From Hyphomicrobiales bacterium (lineage in GTDB: Bacteria > Pseudomonadota > Alphaproteobacteria > Rhizobiales > Rhizobiaceae), in assembly GCA_900472605.1 (NCBI GenBank), contig UCJD01000002.1:1-47887 (forward strand): a DNA stretch of 47,887 nt, written 5' to 3'. How positions within the stretch are numbered: the first letter of the stretch is position 1; every line of letters starts with the position of its first letter. Made by a program: the position numbers and the translations under genes. This document shows positions 25,229-33,971 of the stretch, piece by piece. Below the pieces are notes generated by a model. The model ran no database searches and was not told where the DNA came from. It saw only the letters and a list, made by a program, of their open reading frames with translations.

Positions 25229-26002
25229 ATGCTTGAACTCTATGGAACGCAACTGCGCTCGCGCCTGCTCCTGGGCACGGCGCGCTACCCGTCACCGTCG
25301 ATCATGGCCGATGCCGTCAGCCGTTCCAGCACCGAGATCGTCACCGTCTCGCTTCGCCGCGAGACCGCCGGCGGGCGCAACGGCGGCGCCTTCTTCGAGA
25401 CGATCCGCTCGCTCGGCGTCAAGGTGCTGCCCAACACCGCCGGCTGCCACGGCGTGTCCGAGGCGGTGCTGACGGCGAAGATGGCGCGCGAGCTGTTTTC
25501 CACCGACTGGATCAAGCTCGAAGTGATCGGCAACCACGACACGCTGCAGCCCGACGTCTTCGGCCTCGTCGAGGCGGCCCGCATTCTCGTCGGCGAAGGC
25601 TTTCAGGTCTTTCCCTATACGACCGACGACCTCGTCGTCGCCGAGCGGGTGATGGAAGCGGGCTGCCAGGTGCTGATGCCCTGGTGCGCGCCGATCGGCA
25701 GCGCCGCCGGCCCGCTCAACCCGATGGCGCTGCGCTCCATGCGCGCCCATTTCCCCGATGTGCCCCTCATCGTCGATGCCGGCATCGGGCGCCCCTCGCA
25801 TGCAACTCATGTCATGGAGCTCGGTTTCGATGCCGTTCTGCTCAACACCGCCGTGGCCGGCGCCGGCGATCCGGTCCTGATGGCCGGCGCCTTCGCAGGC
25901 GCCATCGAAACCGGCCGCCAGGCCTTCGAGGCGGGGATGCTGAAGCCGCGCGACATGGCCGTGCCGTCGACGCCGGTTACCGGACAGGCGGTGTTCGCAT
26001 GA
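25229..26002 (+). CDS. thiG: Thiazole synthase ThiG
   Basis: A 257-residue TIM-barrel enzyme, full length, that joins dehydroglycine, deoxyxylulose phosphate and ThiS thiocarboxylate into thiazole phosphate. Landmarks: [12 protein letters not shown] near the start, [24 protein letters not shown], the Schiff-base lysine in DWIKLEVIG, and the phosphate loop [12 protein letters not shown]. It is three bases after thiS, and its stop overlaps thiE by four bases. No thiC, which usually leads the rhizobial operon, is in the window. Confidence 0.95.
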   Translation: MLELYGTQLRSRLLLGTARYPSPSIMADAVSRSSTEIVTVSLRRETAGGRNGGAFFETIRSLGVKVLPNTAGCHGVSEAVLTAKMARELFSTDWIKLEVIGNHDTLQPDVFGLVEAARILVGEGFQVFPYTTDDLVVAERVMEAGCQVLMPWCAPIGSAAGPLNPMALRSMRAHFPDVPLIVDAGIGRPSHATHVMELGFDAVLLNTAVAGAGDPVLMAGAFAGAIETGRQAFEAGMLKPRDMAVPSTPVTGQAVFA

Positions 26003-26603
26003 AGCTCGATCCATTCTACCTCATCGTTGACAGCGCCGACTGGATCGTACGGCTGGTGCCCGAGGGCGTCAAGCTGGTGCAGTTGCTCGTAAAGTATCGC
26101 TCCGAGGCCGATCTGCGCCAAGAGATTCGCAGCGCTCGGGCGATCTGCGCGGAATATCGCTGCCAGCTTATCGTCAACGATTACTGGCAGCTGGCGATCG
26201 AGGAAGGCTGCGATTTCGTCCATCTCGGCCAGGAGGATCTTGAGACCGCCGACCTCGCCGCCATCCGCGCCGCCGGCGTCAAGCTCGGCTTCTCCACCCA
26301 CGACGAGGCCGAACTGCAGACCGCCTCGCCGCCCGACCTGACTACATTGCGCTCGGTCCCATTTGGACGACGATACTAAAGCGGATGAAGTGGGATCCGC
26401 AAGGCGTTGCACGGGTCGCCGACTGGAAGCGGCGGATAGGCTCCATGCCGCTGGTAGCCATCGGCGGCATTACGGCCGAGCGAGCGCCGTCGGTTTTAAA
26501 GGAAGGAGCGGCAGCGGCAGCGGTTGTCACCGACATCACCCGTAATGCCGATCCTGCGACCCGCACCCGGCAATGGTTGGAGGCCACGAAGCCATGGCGC
26601 TAA
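25999..26603 (+). pseudogene. thiE: Thiamine phosphate synthase ThiE, frameshifted
   Basis: ThiE couples thiazole phosphate and hydroxymethylpyrimidine diphosphate. The first part, from [15 protein letters not shown] to LGFSTHDEAELQTA, reads well. Then the frame runs through nonsense to a stop near 26379. One base is missing near 26325: with one base added the frame reads LAARPDYIALGPIWTTILKR and continues as KMKW-type sequence into DWKRRIGSMPLVAIGGITAE, then to the stop at 26603. Both halves together give full length (about 200 residues). Either the gene is dead or the base was lost in sequencing. Confidence 0.8.
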
Positions 26604-26732
26604 GCTGAGGTTGAGATTGGACGGTTCTTGGCTAACGCCAACGACGGGATGTTCGCACTTGGTAGATTGTCCGATAGGATCGCAGAGCCATTCGAGTGAT
26701 GAGGAGCGAAGCGCCGATTTGAAGACGAGTAA

Positions 26733-27233
26733 GCCTCTAACCTCACCGCCCGCGTTGCCGAGGTCGATCTCCAGCCATTCGATCTTCTCCGCAAAACGCA
26801 TTTCCGGCCGGAGCGAAATTTTCTCCGCGCGCATCTGACAATGTTTCACCGGTTGCCGGGTGAATATGTTGAGCGCATCACTGGAAGTTTTCAGTCTGTT
26901 GCGGTCCACCAAGGCCCATTTACAGCGAAAGTCACTGGCGTTCGCCCCCTCGGAATGGGAATTGAGTTCAGTGTCGAAAGCCCAGAGCTGATATCGAATA
27001 GGGATGATCTGCGGAAGGCCTTTATGAACTGGCTGGGCTCGCAGGACATGCGGGCGTGGCAACCCCACATTACCATACACAACAAGGTAGCACCGGCGCA
27101 AGCGGACAAGCTTTATCGTGAGCTCTCGGCGGGTTTCCAGATGCACGGCATCAACATCGCAGGGCTTGATCTATGGAGATATCTTGATGGTCCGTGGGCC
27201 GCCGAGTGGGAGACTGTGTTCGGTGCACGCTAA
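26733..27233 (+). pseudogene. 2H phosphoesterase (2'-5' RNA ligase/LigT-like), 5' end disrupted
   Basis: The frame after the in-frame stop at 26730 reads RVAEVDLQPFDLLRKTHFRP, then RAHLTMFHRLPGE with the first H-x-T motif, and WQPHITIHNKV with the second, so both catalytic motifs of the 2H (LigT/CPDase) family are present. These enzymes open cyclic phosphodiesters in RNA. No start codon is usable before the first motif. The first ATG (26841) falls inside it and would drop the first His. The likely beginning of the protein (MRSEAPI at 26698, and SADLKTSKPL) lies in other frames, so one or two indels near 26720-26740 break it. A product starting at 26841 would be inactive. Confidence 0.6.
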
Positions 27234-27399
27234 CAAGCAAGCTAAACGCACGCACGCCAGTTTCTCTCTTGATTGCCTATTTCGCCTCTGATCACGCAGT
27301 CGCTGATATGCGTCACGATAGCAAACCCGCGACGAACGACCTTTTCTTGCAAATGTGGAAAATATGGATATTCTGGAAACTTCAATCGGAGTTCGTTTC

Positions 27400-27660
27400 A
27401 TGCGCCAGTTCACGACGGGTGACCTCAATAAACAGGTCGGTGACGTCACAGATGCTGCCAGCCGGGAGCCGGTCGTCCTGACAAAGCATAGGAAGCCGCG
27501 CTTTGTCCTAATGAGCTACGATCATTATGAGCGTCTGCGCACGGGCGGCGATACTCGCAAAGTACATCGATCGGCGGAAATGCCCGCCGAACATATAGAC
27601 CTGTTTGAGGTGGAAATCGATCGTCTGGCGCGCGGCGAAGGTTATGGCGATGAGCCGTGA
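27400..27660 (+). CDS. Phd/YefM-type antitoxin
   Basis: An 86-residue antitoxin-like protein. The N-terminal Phd/YefM fold is visible in MRQFTTGDLNKQVGDVTDAA and EPVVLTKHRKPRFVLMSYDH, where P-V-x-L-T-K-H-x-K-P is the family signature. The C-terminus is acidic and would wrap the toxin. I chose the ATG at 27400 because CGGAG sits nine bases upstream and family members start this way; an ATG at 27355 would add 15 residues. The stop lies inside the toxin gene, a four-codon overlap that supports coupled translation and autoregulation by the pair. Confidence 0.85.
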   Translation: MRQFTTGDLNKQVGDVTDAASREPVVLTKHRKPRFVLMSYDHYERLRTGGDTRKVHRSAEMPAEHIDLFEVEIDRLARGEGYGDEP

Positions 27661-28072
27661 ATTCCTCCCCGGACAAATCATCGCCTATCCCTATCTCTGG
27701 GCTTGGCAGAACGACCGCGGAGAGACAGAGGGACGCAAGTCGCGCCCAACCTGCGTCGTGATCTCGGTCCGCAACGCCAAGGACAGCCTCACGCACCTTG
27801 CTCTTCTTGCTGTTACGACGCAACCACCGCAGTCGGATCGTGGCGCCGTTGAAGTTCCCGATACGGAAGCACGCCGCGCCGGCTTGAGCGACCTGAAGCG
27901 CTGCTGGGTTATGGTTGACGAGTACAATTACGATATCGCCGAGCGGTCGTGGTATATCGAGCCCGATGAAAACGTTCTTGGCCGATTCAGCAAAGCGTTC
28001 ATGATGAAGATTGCTGCGTCGTTCGGTGAAGCTTCTAGGAAATCTGGTCGCCGAATTAGCCGACTCGATTGA
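27650..28072 (+). CDS. PemK/MazF-like toxin candidate
   Basis: A 140-residue protein encoded directly after and overlapping the Phd/YefM-type antitoxin. It opens REFLPGQIIAYPYLWAWQND, has EGRKSRPTCVVISVR resembling the K-x-R-P-x-V-V-V strand of the PemK/MazF (CcdB-fold) ribonucleases, and ends with a basic helical tail. The match to PemK is modest: the G-D-I-V opening is altered and about 20 extra residues are present. Gene order and overlap support a toxin role. ATG 27650 has AAGG eight bases upstream; ATG 27644 is possible but too close to it. Confidence 0.7.
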   Translation: MSREFLPGQIIAYPYLWAWQNDRGETEGRKSRPTCVVISVRNAKDSLTHLALLAVTTQPPQSDRGAVEVPDTEARRAGLSDLKRCWVMVDEYNYDIAERSWYIEPDENVLGRFSKAFMMKIAASFGEASRKSGRRISRLD

Positions 28073-28338
28073 TCTTCACGCCAAGGCTTCGGCAAGCAGG
28101 CGTGGTCAGGAGCAGGCTGATCGCCTTGAAAGGAACTGAGTCAAGGTCCGGTCATTCGCATCTAGCACTCTTGTCCCATTGTGGTTTTGCGCTTCGCGCC
28201 ACGAGCGTACTCAGCTCCTCGACTCCTAATCAACCGGGTCCTATGACATTTTAATACCTTCGCGAGGCGCCGCGGATGGATCGCTTATGCGCTCAAGCCC
28301 ATCTTCTCCCATGTCGAAACATCGAATTGGAGATGAAG

Positions 28339-29109
28339 ATGTATTTCGAGCTGAAGGACGCAACCGCCGACATTCTTGCGCGAAGCCGTCGCCACGATGA
28401 GCTTTGCGATCTGCCGCTGCAACTGATTGCGTCGGAAAGCGAGGCCTACGACATCCAGGCCGCCGCGCAGGACGCCCTGGGGTTTGAGAGAAAAGGCTAT
28501 GCGGTTGTTGGCTCGACCGAAGGGGCGCAAAGGGCCCTCGGCCTGACATCACCTATTTTCTCGGAAATCCAAGCCTCGAGCTTTCTGCATGACACTAGGG
28601 AGTTTCGACTACCTCCCGGCGTGATTGGTGTGCAATGCGAATTTGCCTTCACCCTGCTTCGACCCTATCCCGACGCAGGCGAACGCATTGATCTCGTCAG
28701 CGCACGCGGGGCTATTCTCGCCTGCCGCCCGGCAATAGGCCTGTTGGGGCGACGAACACGTAGGACATTTGCAGGCAACAATGCCGCGATCGCCGACTTC
28801 GGACTTCATGTCGCCACGTTGTGCGGCAATCACGTGCCGGCAGCATCCCTTGCGGAGTTCGCCTCCATCGAGGTGACGTCTTTCCTGTTCAAGGATACCG
28901 TCGTCTCTGGCAAGGCTTCATCAATCATGGACGATCCGGTCAATGCAGTGGTCTGGATCGCGCGCCAACTTGCCGCGAAAGGGCGTCAACTAGAGCCAAA
29001 CGACATCGTCACGACGGGCTCATGCACCGCCATCCTGCAGGTCCTGGCCGGACAGCACGTCGCCGCGGACTTTGGTCCGCTCGGACAGGTCGACTGCGTT
29101 TTCACATAA
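28339..29109 (+). CDS. 2-keto-4-pentenoate hydratase-like protein (FAH superfamily)
   Basis: A 256-residue protein of the fumarylacetoacetase C-terminal-like fold, hydratase/decarboxylase branch (MhpD/HpaH/DmpE). It shows the domain order of that branch: an N-terminal helical part (ADILARSRRHDELCDLPLQL), a G-V-Q-C-E-F-A-F segment where the metal-binding glutamates lie, and the C-terminal P-N-D-I-V-T-T-G-S-C-T with the D-F-G-x-L-G-x-V end. The family hydrates 2-hydroxypenta-2,4-dienoate in aromatic meta-cleavage pathways or acts on related 2-keto acids. No other ring-cleavage gene is nearby, so it may serve a sugar-acid or amino-acid route. ATG 28339 has GGAG six bases upstream. Confidence 0.78.
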   Translation: MYFELKDATADILARSRRHDELCDLPLQLIASESEAYDIQAAAQDALGFERKGYAVVGSTEGAQRALGLTSPIFSEIQASSFLHDTREFRLPPGVIGVQCEFAFTLLRPYPDAGERIDLVSARGAILACRPAIGLLGRRTRRTFAGNNAAIADFGLHVATLCGNHVPAASLAEFASIEVTSFLFKDTVVSGKASSIMDDPVNAVVWIARQLAAKGRQLEPNDIVTTGSCTAILQVLAGQHVAADFGPLGQVDCVFT

Positions 29110-29130
29110 CTACTCCCCAAAGGCTCAACA

Positions 29131-29262
29131 ATGACCCCACGCAAACCGTTTGTCGTCGAAATCAAGAAGAAGCGACCGATCTTGAAAAAGACGACAAGGC
29201 AGATCCCGCTGAACCACGCGGCTACTCGAGCGCTTCAGAGCGACGCCGAGGCTCAATCCTGA
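29131..29262 (+). CDS. Small basic protein, 43 residues
   Basis: An ATG with AAAGG eight bases upstream starts a 43-residue protein, MTPRKPFVVEIKKKRPILKK and onward, very basic in the first half and Ala/Gln/Glu-rich in the second. Its TGA shares bases with the ATG of the next gene (TGATG), which indicates coupled translation. I do not know its function. The basic N-terminus could bind nucleic acid. Support is the ribosome-binding site, the stop/start overlap and sensible codon use. Confidence 0.5.
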   Translation: MTPRKPFVVEIKKKRPILKKTTRQIPLNHAATRALQSDAEAQS

Positions 29263-29498
29263 TGGTCAGCCGAAGCATTCCCCACGAATATTTCGTGCTT
29301 GACGTTGCTGATGACAGCGGACCGATTGTTGCCAGACTTGGCGACCGCACGGTTCCTGAATCCGTTATAGATCGCCGTGGTCGGCGCTACCATTTCGCCG
29401 GCGTTGCAAGACGTGACCCGCGCGGTTGTCTTGATGTGACGGCATTGCTGCAAGGCGAATGGATCGTCGCGCCTGACCTCGTCTATCGCAGAACATAG
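29262..29498 (+). CDS. Small hypothetical protein, 78 residues, coupled to the upstream gene
   Basis: Starting at the ATG embedded in TGATG, this encodes MVSRSIPHEYFVLDVADDSG followed by VARLGDRTVPESVIDRRGRR and ends LLQGEWIVAPDLVYRRT. It looks like a compact beta-rich domain without signal peptide or membrane segment. I recognise no family. The 33-base run of open frame before it in the other gene has no separate ribosome-binding site, so it depends on translation of the preceding 43-residue gene. Confidence 0.5.
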   Translation: MVSRSIPHEYFVLDVADDSGPIVARLGDRTVPESVIDRRGRRYHFAGVARRDPRGCLDVTALLQGEWIVAPDLVYRRT

Positions 29499-29768
29499 CG
29501 GTAGGAGCAAACGGCTCCGTGAACATCAAAGAGGCTCATGATCGGTTTGAGTTGACGGCAGTCACGTCGCGATGCGCCAGAAGCGACCATGGCGTGTCTT
29601 TTAACATACAGGCCAGCAGGACAATCGCAGCGTAAGCGGCACGAAATCTTTCGCGCCATACGATCATGACTGCAATCAATCATGTGGATTCCGTCGATTG
29701 AGCCTTTCAGACCGACGGTCTGCCCTATGTGTCACGTTCATGGACCGCTACCATCTGGTGGTTCACGG

Positions 29769-30311
29769 ATGATCCTTATGCCGAGTAAGAAGAAGACTAC
29801 AGACATTCCGAAGAAACGCCCTTCCCTGTTAGCTCAGCTCGCCGACGAACCTGAGAAGCTGTTCTCCGGTGCCTTCCGGCAGCAGTACGGTGCGGTCTGT
29901 TTTCGCTATGTCGGGGAGACATCGAAGATCGAGGTGCTTGTCATCTCGTCGCGAGACACCGGTCGATGGATTGTGCCCAAGGGCTGGCCAATGAAAAAGA
30001 AAAAGCCCCACGAGGCGGCCGCGATAGAGGCCTGGGAGGAGGCCGGCGTCAAAGGCGCGGTCCATAAGGCCGCTATCGGTCGATACACCTACCTCAAGTT
30101 TCTCGATGACGGTGACGTTGTTCCCACAATCGTCGACCTGTTCCAGATCGAGGTCACTGTGCAGCAAGACGAATTCAAGGAAAAGGGGCAGCGCCGTCTC
30201 GCCTGGGTCGAACCGGATGAAGCCGCCCGGCGCGTGCGCGAGTTGGAGCTGAAATCGCTGTTGGTGGACTTCAAGCCAAAAGGAAAACGCAATCGTGCCG
30301 AATCTGGATAG
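29769..30311 (+). CDS. Nudix hydrolase
   Basis: A 180-residue Nudix protein. After a lysine-rich N-terminus (PSKKKTTDIPKKRPS) the fold begins with QQYGAVCFRYVGE. The Nudix box is visible: GWPMKKKKPHEAAAIEAWEE followed by AGV, matching G-x5-E-x7-R-E-U-x-E-E with A-W in place of R-E at the start of the core. The box is thus slightly degenerate, but the metal-binding E-E-A-G is kept. The RWIVPKGWP opening resembles the diphosphoinositol-polyphosphate/Ap6A hydrolase group. I start at ATG 29769; ATG 29778 (MPSKKK) is an alternative. It lies 51 bases before a HIT-like gene, and both families act on nucleoside or inositol pyrophosphates. Confidence 0.85.
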   Translation: MILMPSKKKTTDIPKKRPSLLAQLADEPEKLFSGAFRQQYGAVCFRYVGETSKIEVLVISSRDTGRWIVPKGWPMKKKKPHEAAAIEAWEEAGVKGAVHKAAIGRYTYLKFLDDGDVVPTIVDLFQIEVTVQQDEFKEKGQRRLAWVEPDEAARRVRELELKSLLVDFKPKGKRNRAESG

Positions 30312-30362
30312 CGAACACGCTACTGCCGAACGTTGGGCACGTCGCTTCGATAGATTACAACC

Positions 30363-30863
30363 ATGACACACGGACACAAGGTTCCGGCACAGTATCATGT
30401 CGCCGATATTGCCGGATGGTCGATAAATCATCGACTCAACTCCGAATTGCCTGGCTATCTTGTGATCGCTGCGGAAATGGCCCCGAATGACTTCAGCGAC
30501 TTGCCTGCTGAAACGCTGTCTTCATTAGGCCTGATATTCGCGACAGTGCAGCGTGCACTCACTGAGCTCGGGGCAAAGCGGGTGTATATCGGGCGATACG
30601 GGCACTCCCCCGGCTATCCAATCCATTTTCATGCGATACCGATCTATGATTGGGTCGAGGACCGCTTCTGGAAAGACGACCGCTACCGAATACTTGGCAA
30701 TTTCGCGCATGGCCCCGGCGAAACCGCGGCCGATGGCGCTGAACTGACCCTATTTGTCTGGCGGGAATTCTGTGAACGTCCGGACCCGCCACCGATCGAA
30801 GGTCCATCGGTGATGGAAACGATCGCAATTCTACGTCGAACAATGGCGTTCCAACCAAAATGA
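30363..30863 (+). CDS. HIT-like (histidine triad superfamily) protein
   Basis: A 166-residue protein with a HIT-type core: PGYLVIAAEMAPNDFSDLPA resembles the first strands and spacer helix, and YPIHFHAIPIYDW supplies H-F-H-A, a reduced form of the His-x-His-x-His triad (two histidines instead of three). Classical HIT hydrolases (Hint, Fhit) cleave nucleotide phosphoramidates or dinucleoside polyphosphates. The missing third histidine and the length (about 50 residues longer) suggest a divergent member. It follows the Nudix gene in the same direction. The call is tentative. Confidence 0.65.
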   Translation: MTHGHKVPAQYHVADIAGWSINHRLNSELPGYLVIAAEMAPNDFSDLPAETLSSLGLIFATVQRALTELGAKRVYIGRYGHSPGYPIHFHAIPIYDWVEDRFWKDDRYRILGNFAHGPGETAADGAELTLFVWREFCERPDPPPIEGPSVMETIAILRRTMAFQPK

Positions 30864-31089
30864 GCGCCGCATGCGCCGGGAATGGACCTACCCTGATTAC
30901 AGTTTTGTCTCGGGTTGATCCTTCTCAGGCGCAGCACTTGTTTCCGGTTATCGCCAGTGCGCAGCAAGTTGATGACGGTTCCAGCGCCTCCGTAAGCCAG
31001 CGGTCGCGGGGCTTGCAACGCGCTGGACGCGAGTTGAGATCGACATGCGCAATCACGCCGCGGAGCACCGGCGAAGACTGTTGCTTTGC

Positions 31090-32163
31090 TTAAACCTCAC
31101 GAGTAGCGGCCCCTTGGCCATGCCCTTCAAGGCGACGACCCTCTGCATCGAAGAGATGAATGGCATTGGTTTCGGCGCCGACGTCAACGCGACTTCCCAC
31201 GGCCGTCATCGATCGCCCCGCGACGCGGAAGACAATCTCGACCCCGGACGCCGTGGTTGCATGGACATAGCTTTCGGCACCCACGAGTTCGACGGCACCG
31301 ACTTCGACAGCCAAACGCACCGGATAATCCTTCTGCGAGCCGATAATCTTCAAGTCTTCTGGCCGAACGCCGAGCGTAGAGACATCAGGAGGAAGCGACA
31401 GGCCGGCAACGTCGGCCGTCAAAGCATCTTTGCCGATAAGATTCATGGCCGGCGAGCCAATGAAGGCCGCGACAAACGTGGTGGCCGGCCGCTCGTAAAG
31501 TTCGATCGGCGTGCCGACCTGCTCAATCTTCCCGCCGTTCAGCACGACCAGACGATCGGCGAGCGTCATTGCTTCCATCTGATCATGCGTCACGTAGACG
31601 CTTGTCGTCGACAGCGAGCGCTGCAGCTTGCGGATCTCCACCCGCATCTGCACACGCAGCTTCGCATCGAGATTGGACAACGGCTCATCGAACAGAAATG
31701 CCTTCGGCTCGCGCACGATTGCCCTGCCCATCGCGACGCGCTGTCTCTGTCCGCCCGACAACTGTCGTGGCTTGCGCTCGAGCAGGGAGCCGATCTCCAG
31801 GGAAGCCGCCGCAGCAGCAATACGCCGTTCTATCTCTGCCGCAGCCATGCCTCGGTTTTTCAGACCATAGGCCATGTTCTGCCTGACGGTCATATGCGGA
31901 TAAAGCGCGTAGTTTTGAAAAACCATCGCGATATCCCGCTCGGATGGTTCCAAAGCGTTGACAACGCGCCCGTCGATCGCGATTTCTCCGGAGGAGATCG
32001 CTTCCAATCCCGCAATCATCCGCAAGAGCGTGGATTTCCCACACCCGGACGGCCCGACGAGGACCACCATCTCACCGTCGGCGATGTCGAGCGAGATTCC
32101 CTTTATTGCCTCGAAGCCACCTGCATATGTCTTGCGAACGTCCCTGATCGTGATGCTTGCCAT
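31090..32163 (-). CDS. ugpC: UgpC-type ABC ATPase (sn-glycerol-3-phosphate import)
   Basis: A 357-residue ATPase of the MalK/UgpC class. Walker A is GPSGCGKST, the signature [15 protein letters not shown], Walker [17 protein letters not shown] and the switch THDQMEAM. The C-terminal regulatory TOBE domain begins near residue 240 ([10 protein letters not shown]). The start overlaps the ugpE stop by one base (TAATG). It is the last gene of ugpBAEC; ugpQ is not present. Known systems import glycerol-3-phosphate or glycerophosphodiesters, often under phosphate or catabolite control. Confidence 0.9.
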   Translation of the reverse strand: MASITIRDVRKTYAGGFEAIKGISLDIADGEMVVLVGPSGCGKSTLLRMIAGLEAISSGEIAIDGRVVNALEPSERDIAMVFQNYALYPHMTVRQNMAYGLKNRGMAAAEIERRIAAAAASLEIGSLLERKPRQLSGGQRQRVAMGRAIVREPKAFLFDEPLSNLDAKLRVQMRVEIRKLQRSLSTTSVYVTHDQMEAMTLADRLVVLNGGKIEQVGTPIELYERPATTFVAAFIGSPAMNLIGKDALTADVAGLSLPPDVSTLGVRPEDLKIIGSQKDYPVRLAVEVGAVELVGAESYVHATTASGVEIVFRVAGRSMTAVGSRVDVGAETNAIHLFDAEGRRLEGHGQGAATREV

Positions 32164-33023
32164 TACTTCTCTGTCTCCACGAGGCCCTTCACGAACCAGC
32201 GCTGCATCAAGACGACAACGAGGATCGGGGGAATGATTGCAAGAATTGCGGTGACCATGACGAGGTTCCAGGGCGTCGCCGCGTCGGCGAAATCGACCAT
32301 CTTGCGCAGCCCGATGATGATCGTCGACATGCTCGCGTCGTTGGTCACAAGCAGCGGCCAGAGATACTGTGTCCAGCCGTAAATGAAGAGAATGACGAAA
32401 AGCGCCGCCAGGTTGGTGCGTGAGAGCGGAAGCAGGATGTCGCGCATGAAGCGGATCGGCCCTGCATTGTCGATACGGGCGGCCTCCACCAATTCGCCAG
32501 GTATCGTCAGGAAAAACTGCCGAAACAGAAAGGTTGCGGTCGCCGATGCCATCAGTGGAAGCGTCAGCCCCGCATAGGTGTCGATCATGCCTAGATCGAC
32601 GATGACCTTGTATGTCGGCAGGATGCGGACCTCTACGGGCAACATCAGCGTCACGAAAATCATCCAGAAGAAGACCATGCGCAACGGAAAGCGGAAGAAC
32701 ACGATCGCTAAAGCCGACAGGAAGGAAATGATAATCTTGCCGATCGCGATCAGGGCCGCGACAACGATCGTGTTGAACATCATCCGCTCGAGGCTGACCC
32801 CGACGACCCGCTCAACCCCACCGACTAGGGCGTCGCCGTAATTTTCTGCGAAATGACCTTGTGGAAGCATGGTGATTGGCGGGCGCAGAATCTGCGCCGA
32901 TGTCATCGTCGATGCGACGAACGTATAATAGATCGGAAAGGCAACAATGATGATCCCGAGCACGAGGATCAGATGACCAGTGATATTCGCGATGGGGCGC
33001 CGATCGATCATCTCAAACCTCAA
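32163..33023 (-). CDS. ugpE: UgpE-type permease
   Basis: A 286-residue permease of the MalG/UgpE class with six predicted helices. The periplasmic loop after helix 1 reads [19 protein letters not shown], as in UgpE, and the EAA loop ([20 protein letters not shown]) contacts UgpC. The C-terminus ends [17 protein letters not shown], with the family-typical F-V-x-G-L. Its start overlaps the ugpA stop by four bases (ATGA). Confidence 0.9.
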   Translation of the reverse strand: MRFEMIDRRPIANITGHLILVLGIIIVAFPIYYTFVASTMTSAQILRPPITMLPQGHFAENYGDALVGGVERVVGVSLERMMFNTIVVAALIAIGKIIISFLSALAIVFFRFPLRMVFFWMIFVTLMLPVEVRILPTYKVIVDLGMIDTYAGLTLPLMASATATFLFRQFFLTIPGELVEAARIDNAGPIRFMRDILLPLSRTNLAALFVILFIYGWTQYLWPLLVTNDASMSTIIIGLRKMVDFADAATPWNLVMVTAILAIIPPILVVVLMQRWFVKGLVETEK

Positions 33024-33901
33024 GCGTAGTGGACGCGGCGTTCGACGAAGCGAAACTGCACGGCTGTCAGCGCGATAACGATCACCATCAAGACGACGGA
33101 CTGGGCAGCGGACGAGCCGAGGTCCAGATTGACGAAACCGTCATTGTAGACCTTGTAGACCAGTGTCTCGGTCGCCTTGGCCGGTCCTCCGCCGGTCACG
33201 GCATGAATGATCCCGAACGTATCGAAGAAGGCGTAAACCGTGTTGACGACGAGCAGAAAGAACGTGGTTGGCGCCAACAGAGGAAACACAATCGTCCAGA
33301 ACCGACGGCTCCCGCGGGCGCCATCGATGGCTGCCGCTTCGATCAATGATTTCGGGATCGCCTGAAGACCGGCGACAAAAAACAGGAAGTTGTAGCTGAT
33401 CTGCTTCCATGCAGCCGCGACAATGACCAAGACCATGGCCTGCCCGCCGTTCAAGAGCGGATCCCAGGCAAATCCTGCGCGTCGCAGCATATAGGCGAAG
33501 CTACCCATCGCCGGATTGAACATGAAAAGCCACAACATGCCCGCGACCGCGGGAGCCACGGCGTAAGGCCAGATCAACAAAGTGCGATAAAACGTCTGGC
33601 CCCGCCTGATGCGATCGACGGCAGTGGCAAGCGTCAACGCCACGATCATCGCCAGAGCTGCGGTCGCCACGCTGAACACGACTGTCACCTGAAGCGAATG
33701 AATGTAGCTTGGATCGCTCAGGATCCTGCGAAAGTTCGCCATGCCAACAAAGCTGCTTTTCAGCCCGAACGGGTCTTCCCGCTGCATGGATTGATAAAGC
33801 GCCTGACTGGCCGGCCAGAAGAAGAACACGACCGTCAGAACGATCTGCGGCGCCAACAGAAAATAGGGAAGGACTTTATTCGGGAAGACGACATTTTGCA
33901 C
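33020..33901 (-). CDS. ugpA: UgpA-type permease
   Basis: A 293-residue permease of the MalF/UgpA class with six helices. The first loop contains [20 protein letters not shown], a recognisable UgpA feature, and the EAA loop reads [20 protein letters not shown]. The start is GTG with GGGAG eight bases upstream. A hairpin lies between this gene and ugpB, and it overlaps ugpE by four bases. Confidence 0.9.
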   Translation of the reverse strand: MQNVVFPNKVLPYFLLAPQIVLTVVFFFWPASQALYQSMQREDPFGLKSSFVGMANFRRILSDPSYIHSLQVTVVFSVATAALAMIVALTLATAVDRIRRGQTFYRTLLIWPYAVAPAVAGMLWLFMFNPAMGSFAYMLRRAGFAWDPLLNGGQAMVLVIVAAAWKQISYNFLFFVAGLQAIPKSLIEAAAIDGARGSRRFWTIVFPLLAPTTFFLLVVNTVYAFFDTFGIIHAVTGGGPAKATETLVYKVYNDGFVNLDLGSSAAQSVVLMVIVIALTAVQFRFVERRVHYA

Positions 33902-33929
33902 GCGGAGACTCCCTTGAGCGAGGCGAGGT

Positions 33930-33959
33930 GATCATCCGCGCCCATGAGCGCGGATGATC
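33930..33959 (-). repeat. Intercistronic hairpin between ugpB and ugpA
   Basis: GATCATCCGCGC and GCGCGGATGATC form a perfect 12-pair stem with a six-base loop. It begins just after the ugpB stop on the transcript. Hairpins here commonly protect the binding-protein mRNA and cause higher expression of the first gene. Confidence 0.7.
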
Positions 33960-33971
33960 GACAGATCAAGC

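Noticed and set aside
26604..26700. A plus-strand frame AEVEIGRFLANANDGMFALG that continues in the frame of the thiE end
   Set aside because: It follows the thiE stop with no start codon and ends after 31 codons; it may be chance or a tiny fragment of an unknown gene.
31045..32382. A 445-codon plus-strand frame opposite ugpC and the start of ugpE
   Set aside because: ugpC has all ABC ATPase motifs; the opposite frame has no recognisable protein features.
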